64,000 bases of DNA from Capra hircus. Taxonomy: Eukaryota > Chordata > Mammalia > Artiodactyla > Bovidae. The position numbers and the translations under genes are program-made. The stretch covers positions 77,686,458 through 77,750,457 of the forward strand of contig NC_030823.1 of the NCBI RefSeq assembly GCF_001704415.2. The letters run 5' to 3'. This document shows positions 55,850 to 64,000 of this stretch, piece after piece. The notes under the pieces are model-generated. The model saw only the letters and a list, made by a program, of their open reading frames with translations, made no database searches and was not told where the DNA came from. Each line of letters opens with the position of its first letter. The stretch's first letter is position 1.

Positions 55850-56090
55850 TGTTGTTGTTTAGTTGTTAAGTCACGTCTGGCTCTTACAACCCCATGAACT
55901 ATAGCCCAGCAGGCTCCTCTGTCCACAGGATTCTCCAGGCAAGAATACTGGAGTGGGTAGCCACTCCAGTGAATCCAGGGAATCTTGGGAAGATGCCCTT
56001 CTCCAAGGGATCTTCCCAACCCAGGGATCGAACCCGGGTCTCCTGCATTGCAGGCAGATTCTTTACCATCTGAGCCACCAGGGAAGCCCA
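55850..56090 (-). mobile_element. Bov-tA SINE (inverted) with internal insertion
   Basis: Complete inverted Bov-tA from gttaagtcacgtctggctct to gagccaccagggaagccca, with about 30 extra bases between the Bov-A body and the B-box region near 55965-56000. Confidence 0.9.
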
Positions 56091-56407
56091 TTATTGTCCA
56101 TTATTTAAATTGGGTTATTTGTCTTTATTACTGAGTTGTATAAGTTTCTTTTATAAATAATGCCAGTATTATATTCTAGAAAGGAGTTCCTTATATTTGC
56201 AAGTATTTTCTCCCACTCTACAGGTCGTCTTTTCATTCTTTGTTGGGTCCTTTGAAGCACAAAATATTTCTATATTGGTGAAGTCCCATTTATCTGTTGT
56301 TGTTATTGTTTGTGCTTTTGATGCCATATAGAAGGATCCATTGTCAAATCCAAGGTCACCAAGATTTGTTGTTACATTTTCTTCTAAGTGTTTTCCTTTG
56401 CTTTTGC

Positions 56408-56510
56408 TGTTTTTTTTTTTTTTTTCCTTTGGCATAGAGGATCTTAGTTCCCTGACCAGGGATTAAACCCACATCCCCTGGGTGGAAGCGTGAAGTCTTA
56501 ACCACCTCTT
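56408..56510 (-). mobile_element. CHR-type SINE nested in L1
   Basis: A T16 run is followed by ttccctgaccagggattaaac and ends gtcttaaccac, placed inside otherwise continuous old L1 sequence. Confidence 0.85.
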
Positions 56511-56640
56511 CTAAGAGCTTTCTAGTGTTAGGGCTTACTTTTAGGTTTCTGGTCCATTTTGAGTTAATTTCTGTATATGGTGTGAGGTAAGGGTCCAACT
56601 TCATCATTTTGCATTTTAGCATTACAATAGCTTTGTGAAA

Positions 56641-57072
56641 CACAGCTTTGTATTTTGCAAGGGATGTGGTTGGAAACAGTGTCCACTGCCTCACGAAAGT
56701 ACCCTATATGGAAACCCACAAAAGAGACTTCTCTCAGACCTCGATCCCTGGAAACTTTATATTTTATGGACACAGTGAACTCACCACAGGATGGGACTCT
56801 TTCCTTTGGCAGCTGAGAAAGCTCAGACCCAAGTGTGCAGCCCACCTCAACTCATGCACGTGCTTAACTGAAGACAGACACTTCGTGTATGGTGTTGACT
56901 CTGATTTCACCTTTTTCTACCCTTGTGTTCCTCTGCCTTTCTCATCTATTTTACTTTTATTCTGTTGCATTACATGCATCCCTGGAGCTACCCCAAATCC
57001 TCTTTTGAAGCCAAATGAAGTAGAAATAAGCTAAAAAAAAAAAAAGACTTCCTAAAAACGTTGGTATCCTTT
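56641..57072. other. Intergenic, no gene recognised
   Basis: An open frame at 56648-57034 spans this stretch but has no domain and begins in repeat-derived sequence. Confidence 0.45.
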
Positions 57073-57898
57073 CAGTTCAGTTCATTCACTGAGTCGTGTC
57101 CAACTCTTTGCGACCCCATGGACTGCAGCACGCCAGGCTTCCCTCTCCACTCAAACTCATGTCCATTGAGTCAGTGATGCCATCCAACCATCTCATCCTC
57201 TGTCATCCCCTTTTCCTCCCACCTTCAATCTTTCCCAGCATCAGGGTTTTTTCAAATGAGTCAGTTCTTTGAATCAGGTGGCCAAAGTATTGGAGTTTCA
57301 GCTTAAGCATCAGTCCTTCCAATGAATATTCAGGACTGACTTCCTTTAGGATGGACTGGTTGGATCTCCTTGCTGTCCAAAGGACTCTCAAGAGTCTTCT
57401 CCAATACCACAGTTCAAAAGCATCAATTTGGTGCTCAGATTTCTTTATAGTCCAACTCTCACATCCATACATGACTACTGGAAAAACCATAGCTTTTACC
57501 AAATGGACCTTTGTTGGTAATGTCTCTGCTTTTTAATATGCTGTCTAGGTTGGTCAAGTTTTTCTTCCAAGGAACAAGTTTCTTTTAATTTCATGGCTGC
57601 AGTCACCATCTGCAGTGATTTTGGAGCCCCCAAAAAACAGTCTCACTGTTTCCATTGTTTCCCCATCTATTTGTCATGAAGTGATGGGACCGGATGCCAT
57701 GATCTTAGTTTTCTGAATGTTGAGTTTTAAGCCATTTTTTTCTCTCTCTTTCATGTTCATCAGGAGGCTCTTTAGTTCTTCTCTTTCTGCCATAAGGGTA
57801 GTGTCATTCAAGTGTTTGAGGTTATCAATATTTCTCCTGGCAATCTTGATTCCAGCTTATGCTTCATCCAGGCCGGCATTTCACATGATGTTCTCTGC
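57073..57898 (-). mobile_element. BovB LINE 3' part (inverted), longest copy
   Basis: About 825 bp covering the 3' terminus and more of the reverse-transcriptase C-terminal region than any other copy here, up to ggcatttcacatgatgttct. The frame is broken by indels, with a deletion near 57148. Confidence 0.9.
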
Positions 57899-59292
57899 AG
57901 GTATCCCTTGGTATTTCCTGAATTTTGTCTCTCGCTGTGGTTGCTTGTTAATGTGTGCAAATTCCACACGAGAATTCGTGGCAAATATAGTCTTTCCCGC
58001 CTTGGGTGCTCCCCACCCCCCACTCCCTACAGTTTAATAAGAACTTATATTTAAGATGTATCTGTTAAATGATTGATTGAATGGGTAAATTAATGAGGGA
58101 ATGAATGAATAAGTAGTTGAGGAATAAATGTAGCCCAGAGAGGACGGATTTTGGGCCTCCTCCCTGCTTCCATTTTAGGAAACACAGGAAAAAGCCCAAT
58201 ATTCAACATGATAATTTAACCACCCACTGGCAGTATTTATATAATCCTACCCATCTGTGCCTCTTCCCATTATATATCTGTCACCTGCCTCAGAGTCACC
58301 TGATGTACTGATTAATAATGGAGATTCCTAGTTTGCATGTAGGGAAAAAGCAGAACATGTAAGGAACCTGAAAAATCGATGCAAGAATATCCAGAGACAC
58401 AATTTGCCTTTTTCAAAAATTTGCCTAAGGTTTGTTTTGCAGGGAAATGGACACAATCTAGTCAAAGCTCTATAAGCCTGAAGATTCAGGTGAGATAACT
58501 TATATTTATTATAAATTCCATGAATTCTGTTGGCTCATAATCTGGGATAGCTGCACTGTAGGAAATATGACACAAAAGCAATAATTTCATAAGCAATGGT
58601 TAATTTTAGCTGTCCTCTAAATACAGATTTAAGATGGCTGGTTTCCTTTGAAAAGTGGGTGAAAGGGTTATTTTGGCAGCCTTGTTCTTTGGTACCGTTC
58701 CGGGTGTCTGCCCGAAGGCCATGCCAAAGTGTGAAATCGCAGTACCAGGCAGGTAGCCAGAGTTTGAGAGATCAGACAGAAAATAATTCTTTTCCTTTTG
58801 ACTTGGGACAGTGAAACCTAATTATCTCTTCTGCATTCGAAGATGTATTTTTGGTATACTTTTACAGTACCAGTAAATAACACTTTGTAACTGGAAAAAT
58901 TCCAAAACAATCATATAGAAACCAAACCTTTCGATCTTGATTCTTTCCTTATGTCTGGCATGGGTCATTCATGTTTTGAAAGCAACTTCAGCAAAATCCC
59001 CTGGTTTCGATTTTATTAAGATAGCTGTTTCATTCACTCTTTCTGACAATATCCTTCTAAGCCAAGTTCATTTCCCAGTTCGTGGGTGTACATGCAGAGA
59101 GAACCCTCCCCTGGGACCCCGGCTCGACAGACGTACCTCTCAGGATGCAAAGTACTGAGAACACCTGATATACATGCCTCTCAGGGCTCTGCAGTGAGGC
59201 CCGCTGGAGCTTTCTAAGAGACATGAGAAAGAGGCCCGTTAGCTTAGTAAGGCTGGATCTTGAACAATAAAAGCTGTATGTGATGCACCAAA
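57899..59292. other. Intergenic, no feature seen
   Basis: Unique-looking sequence including a (GAAT)-rich patch near 58070-58115. No gene supported. Confidence 0.5.
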
Positions 59293-59497
59293 TGGTGCTC
59301 AGTCCCTCAGTCACGTCCGACTCTTTGCGAGCCCATGGACTGCAGCTCGCCAGACTCCTCTGTCCATCGGATTTCCCAGGCACTTGAGTAGGGTGCCATT
59401 TCCTTCTCCAAGGGATCTTCCTGACCCAGGGATCAAACCCGAGTCTCGTGCATTGTCAGGTAGATTCTTTACCACTAGAACCACCTGGGAAGCCCCA
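59293..59497 (-). mobile_element. Bov-tA SINE (inverted)
   Basis: Bov-A body (cctcagtcacgtccgactct), inverted head (ggatcaaacccgagtctcg) and closing cacctgggaagcccc. Confidence 0.92.
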
Positions 59498-59577
59498 TAT
59501 ACTGAACAAAATAGGGAAAAAACAGAAACTTAAATGCCCACAACTTTGTTGATAGTTCCTTTCATCCAAGTGATAAC

Positions 59578-60048
59578 ATTCAGTTCAGTTCAGTCGCTCA
59601 GTCGTGCCCAACTCTTTGCAACCCCATGAATCGCAGCACGCCAGGCCTCCCTGTCCATCACCAACTCCCGGAGTTCACTCAGACTCACGTCCATCGCGTC
59701 AGTAATGCCATCCAGCCATCTCATCCTCTGTCATTCCCTTCTCCTCCTGCCTCCAATCCCTCCCAGCAACTCCTCGAATGAGGTGGCCAAAGTATTGGAG
59801 TTTCAGCTTCAGCATCATTCCTTCCAAAGAACACCCCAGGCTGATTTCCTTTAGGATGGACTGGTTGGATCTCCTTGCAGTCCAAGGAACTCTCAAGAGT
59901 CTTCTCCAACACCAGAGTTCAAAAGCATCAATTCTTCGGTGCTTGGCTTTCTTCACAGTCCAACTCTCACATCCATACATGACCACTGGGAAAACCATAG
60001 CCTTGACTAGACGGACCTTTGTTGGCAAAGTAACGTCTCTGCTTTAAG
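59578..60048 (-). mobile_element. BovB LINE 3' end (inverted)
   Basis: Begins cattcagttcagttcagtcg and runs through the inverted reverse-transcriptase C terminus to gtaacgtctctgctttaag. It retains an open C-terminal frame of about 100 codons on the minus strand but is only a fragment. Confidence 0.92.
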
Positions 60049-60949
60049 CAGTCATTAGTTTTTAAAAGGCTTTTTAGCTTGAAATTTTCCTTATGATAGA
60101 TACAATGTCAGGAGAAAAAGAGGATAGAGCAGGTGACCTCAATTATATAAATATATTGAAATCTGAATACCAAAAAAGACGGAAAAGAAATAGCCAAAAG
60201 AGTAGTGGGGATTTTCTCTAATTGTTGGACTTTCTGTGATTTTTATTATCTGTACATTTTCTTAAGTTTCCTAATGTTTTTTCCAAAAATAATCCCAGTA
60301 AGCTATAAGTAATTGTGTTTATTTGATTTTTGTTGCTGTTTGTAGGTTAGTCTTAGTATACGTGCTAGGAAAGCAAGTGCCGAGACTTAATTTTGAAGAC
60401 TGAGCTGAAAAGCTCAGCTTATTTCCCGTTATGATTTTGTCATGTCACCTACCACCAACCTCTTGGCGCTTCCCTAAGTTCGGAGTCTTCCCACCTCAGG
60501 GTGCACACGAGTTACCCGGCACGCCGCACCCCTCCTCCGGCCCAAGATTCACCGGACTGAGTGTGGAGCAGGTCCAGGGGTCGGCCTTCTTCCCGGGCAT
60601 GCAGGCAGTCTGATGTAGGGGGCAAGCGGGCTTGACGGGCACCACCCTAAATCTCCTAATCTTACCCCCACATCTCTGCCTTCTCTCTCCTTACCGGGCT
60701 GGTCGTTAAATTCTCCTGGGGGAGGCGTTGCGGGGTGGGCGGGGCGGTGCTAGGAGCTCCTATTGGGCATCGGGGTCACAGCAGCCCGCAAGGACGTCGT
60801 GCGTCAGGGAATCACTTCCCCGGTCCGTCCTCCTTGCCCACCGTCCTCAGCCTGCCTGCCGCTCTCCCCTCCATTTCAGTTCCTCTTTGGAAGTTGCATG
60901 TGGACTCCCTTTTCTAGAACTGAGCCACTAGTTAGAGAGCTCTAATCCG
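60049..60949. other. Intergenic; GC-rich with a promoter-like patch
   Basis: AT-rich to 60.4 kb, then GC-rich unique sequence. A patch at 60725-60800 has GGGGCGG, an inverted CCAAT (attggg) and a CRE half (gacgtcg). Confidence 0.4.
60725..60805. promoter_or_regulatory. Promoter-like GC/CCAAT/CRE patch
   Basis: gggtgggcggggcggtgc (GC box), cctattgggc (inverted CCAAT) and aaggacgtcgtgcgtca (CRE-like) lie within 80 bp. No associated transcript is recognised. Confidence 0.25.
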
Positions 60950-61397
60950 GACTTCCCAGATGGCTCAGGGGTAAAGAATCCGCCTGTCAAGCAGGACTGT
61001 GAAGAAAGCTGAGCGCCGAAGAACTGATGCTTTTGAACTGTGGTGTTGGAGAAGACTCTTGAGAGTCCCTTGGACTGCAAGGAGATCCAACTAGTCCATT
61101 CTGAAGGAGATCAGCCCTGGGATTTCTTTGGAAGGACTGATGCTAAAGCTGAAACTCCAGTACTTTGGCCGCCTCATGCGAAGAGTTGACTCATTGGAAA
61201 AGACTCTGATGCTGGGAGGGATTGGGGGCAGGAGGAGAAGGGGATGACAGAGGATGAGACGGCTGGATGGCATCACCGACTCAATGGACTTGAATCTGAG
61301 TGGACTCCGGGAGTTGGTGATGGACAGGGAGGCCTGGTGTGCTGCGATTCATGGGGTTGCAAAGAGTCGGACACAACTGAACTGAACTGAACTGAAG
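60950..61397 (+). mobile_element. Chimeric Bov-tA head / BovB 3' end
   Basis: A Bov-tA tRNA-like head (cttcccagatggctcagggg, 60950-60994) passes directly into the BovB 3' region (gactgtgaagaaagctgagc) and ends gaactgaactgaactgaagg. The Bov-A body that should follow the head is missing. Confidence 0.8.
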
Positions 61398-61471
61398 GGA
61401 AGATTTAAGAAATAGTGAGACTTTTATCAGTTCAGTTCAACACATATTTACTGTTCATTTGAGACCAAAAA

Positions 61472-61672
61472 TGGGACTTCCTTGTCGCTCAGCTGGTAGA
61501 GAATCTGCCTGCAATTCGGGAGATCTGGGTTGGATCCCTGGGTTGGGAAGATCCCCTGGAGTAGGAAAAGGCTACCCACTCCAGTATTCTGGCCTAGAGA
61601 ATTCCATGGACTGTATAGTCCACCGGGTCACAAAGAGTCGGATACAACTGAGCAACTTTCACTTTCACTTGG
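61472..61672 (+). mobile_element. Bov-tA SINE
   Basis: Complete head (gacttccttgtcgctcagct) and body ending gagtcggatacaactgagca with an actttcacttt tail. Confidence 0.92.
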
Positions 61673-62517
61673 GGCCAAAAAGAATTAGGGCAGAGGCTTT
61701 TTAACATCCACGAACTCACCATTCCAAGGTGAGAAATTTTCCCCAAGTTTTTAAACTACTTTCAGTTGCCTCCTTTGTAGGGTCAGAGGACCCAGTGCCT
61801 ATTTCAAGGGCACCTTTGCAGTTTCCTAAACCCGCTGGCCCCGCCCTCCCCTCCGCTCCTGACGGCCTCCTGCCCCTTGGCCCCAGTCTCCGGGTCCTTC
61901 TCAGGAGTGTTACTCCCAGGGCTCGTCCTCATCCCTTTCCTCACAGGAACACTCACCTCACCTTCTCGGTGGGATCCTTGCCAAAGAGATTAAATACGCT
62001 CCCCTCCAAGACAGAAAACCAAACCCTCCCGTGGATCTTCCCTCCCCTTCAGTCCCCCCCGCTCTTCTTAGCAGCAGCAGATTTGTAGCGTCATCTGCTG
62101 TCTCCTCAGTATCCCTTCACGTCCCACCCACTCCTCACTCCCTGAAAACCCCTTCTCCCCAAACCACCCCCACTGCAAGTGACCTCCTCAGCCTCATGGA
62201 CACACTCCAGGCCACGTCGTGCTTGGCCTTCCCTTGAAATGACCCCAAGGCCCCCTCCCCTGTGTCAGCACAGGGGCAAACCCACAAAGGCATCCGGGGT
62301 GTTGGCTTCAGGCACGGATGGCCACCGCCCCTCCACCCTCTACCCCCAGAAGGTCTTCCATCTGAGAATCTGGGAGTCCAGGCTTCCCGGCAGCTTGTGT
62401 CTCTCCCCAGGCGAGGTGATTGCTTCTGTTCTGAGAATTATTCCAAGTAAATCATGGTCAGGCCTCTGATGATAGGAGCAGAGGGAGGAGAGGTTTTGCA
62501 GCTGGGAAGGGAAGTGA
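61673..62517. other. Intergenic, C-rich
   Basis: CT-rich sequence with an open frame at 61729-62088 lacking any recognisable domain. Confidence 0.45.
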
Positions 62518-62812
62518 CAGTCATGTCTGATGTCTTGCGACCCTGTGGAATATGCAGTCCATGGAATTCTCCAGGCCAGAACACTGGAGTGGGTAGCCGC
62601 TCCCTTCTCCAGGGGATCTTCCCAACCCAGGGGTCGAACCCAGGTCTTCCCTATTGCAGGTGGATTCTTTACCAGCTGAGCCACAAGGAAAGCCCAAGAA
62701 TACTGCAGTGGGTAGCCTGTCCCTTCTCCAGCAGATCTTCCCAACCCGGGAATCGAACCAGGGTCTCCTGCATTGCAGGCAGATTCTTCACCAATTGAGC
62801 TATCAGGGCTCT
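62518..62812 (-). mobile_element. Two Bov-tA copies in tandem (inverted)
   Basis: One nearly complete inverted Bov-tA (62518-62695) is followed by a partial second unit (62696-62812) repeating ttctccagnngatcttcccaacc and ending with a second inverted tRNA head. Confidence 0.88.
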
Positions 62813-64000
62813 GGAAATGTGCCTCCCCAGGTCCTCCTCTCCCCCCACCCCTCACTCTAAATTTTAAGGTGGCTCCCACCTACCTATTTATGTAAGAAAA
62901 GGAAAAGGTGATCAACCTCACTGTAACTCAGGAAACGGGAGATAAAATAGGAATATTTTAACCTTTGGAAGGGTTTTTTGAACAGAACTGCGTGGTCTAA
63001 CTGCATCACAAGCCAACACATCTTTGTTCAATTAAAAATTTTAGAACCATGAGTAACCATCTAGATTTGTCTCCAGACACAAATGACTCAGATCAGAGTT
63101 TGTAGAATATGAGATCTTTTTTTTTTTTCCATAAAAAGAAACAGTGCAATATCCTGGCTACCAGAAATCAGGGAGCTGGAGCTGGAGCTGGACCCTGTGT
63201 CCTCCTCAGCCTCATTCTCCCTTCCCAAATGTTAGACTTTCTCCAGGACTGGTCCCAGCTCCGTACTTTTCTCACGCTAAACCTCTCCTGAGGCGTCTTC
63301 ATTGCGACCACACTCAGGACTCACAGGTCGTCATCTCTAGCCCTGGTCGCTCTCTCGAGCTCCAGGTAGACAGCCGTCTGCTCGACGTCTCCACTGCGTG
63401 TCTGCAAGGCTCATCCAGCTGGCCCTCTTCCAGGTTTTCCTCTGTTGGGAAATGACGCCACCCCTCACCCAGTTCTGTGAACCAGGAACTTTGTCCCGTC
63501 CTGACAGCCTCACACCCTAACTGTGTGCTGGGTCTGCCACTTCTTTCCATGTTCAGCACCATCACCGTCGCCACCGCCTCGCTAGGAACTCAAGGCTGAA
63601 CAAAACCGGAACTTATTCCTGTTTCCATGGTGTTTGCCGTCTATACATCACAAAATAAAACAAGTCATAGGAAGAAACATATCATCTCAGTCAGGTTCAA
63701 CTGGGATCACTGGATCAGTGGCATGAGGGAAAGGAATGCTGCCTGGGGAGAAGGCAGCGGGGCGCCCCCCCCCCCCGACCCCCCGTTCAGCCCCAGTGCC
63801 TCCAGGGAGTGATCACTGGGCTGAAAGGTGAAGGAAAAGTACCAGGGTTCACAGTGGTTTAAATGTTGCTTTAACAAAACTTGGATTAAAGAGTTAAATA
63901 TTAATCAAATCATGAAAAACTCATGTGTATTTATCCCTTCTTTGAAAGAATGATCATTTCCAAGATTTGGCAAAAAAAAAAAAAAAAAATTCTTTTTAAA
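62813..64000. other. Intergenic with short homopolymers
   Basis: A T12 run at about 63117-63128, a (GGAGCT)3 motif at about 63172-63189, a C-run at about 63766-63776 and an A17 run at about 63973-63989. No gene supported. Confidence 0.5.

Larger units (their letters stand above)
55335..56640. mobile_element. Ancient L1 remnant, interrupted three times
   Basis: Blocks at 55335-55658 (taacatctttattgagatat, agcaaccactaatctgcttt) and 56096-56640 (tgcaagtattttctcccact, gagttaatttctgtatatgg) match old mammalian L1 sequence. It is broken by a BOV-A SINE, a Bov-tA SINE and a CHR SINE, listed separately. Orientation is not assigned. Confidence 0.65.

Noticed and set aside
1..64000. CRISPR-like or phage/defence-type systems
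   Set aside because: The regularly repeated blocks are all recognisable ruminant SINEs or LINEs, and the genome is clearly mammalian.

Overview
The window is mammalian nuclear DNA from a ruminant, most likely a bovid. The evidence is the dense set of ruminant-specific retroposons: 3' ends of the BovB LINE, Bov-tA and BOV-A2 SINEs, and CHR-type tRNA-derived SINEs, alongside older mammalian MIR and L1 remnants. I cannot resolve genus or species. No bacterial, phage or plasmid features are present, and most short open frames are chance frames or decayed reverse-transcriptase tails.

One gene can be named with confidence: ZNF281 (ZBP-99), a C2H2 zinc-finger transcription factor on the minus strand. 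Its whole coding sequence (873 aa) lies in one exon at 24737-27358. A tiny GC-saturated intron (27377-27518) separates this from a non-coding first exon holding a (CGG)12 tract. A CpG-island promoter with CCAAT, PBX/PREP-type and NRF1-like sites follows at about 27.6-28.1 kb. The 3' UTR runs to lower coordinates. It holds an 8-mer miR-34a-type site 59 nt past the stop, two miR-200-type sites, three AATAAA signals and a perfect CRE palindrome.

Layout: 0-10.5 kb is intergenic with scattered ruminant SINEs and BovB tails. From 10.5 to 28.8 kb, surrounding ZNF281, I find no ruminant-specific retroposon at all; this region holds GC-rich unique DNA (10.5-16.4 kb), AT-rich unique DNA (16.4-22.6 kb) and the gene. 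From 28.8 to 64 kb the sequence is repeat-rich intergenic DNA, with nested, chimeric and fold-back insertions. Two exon-like coding segments on the plus strand (45949-46092 and 52759-52837) have splice-site flanks and coding-like composition, but I could not identify them.

No wholly new biological system is evident. The best leads are a pre-miRNA-like hairpin at 28310-28375, the odd ZNF281 first intron and CGG tract, a perfect splice donor overlapping the ZNF281 stop codon, the two unidentified exons, and the retroposon-free domain around the gene.
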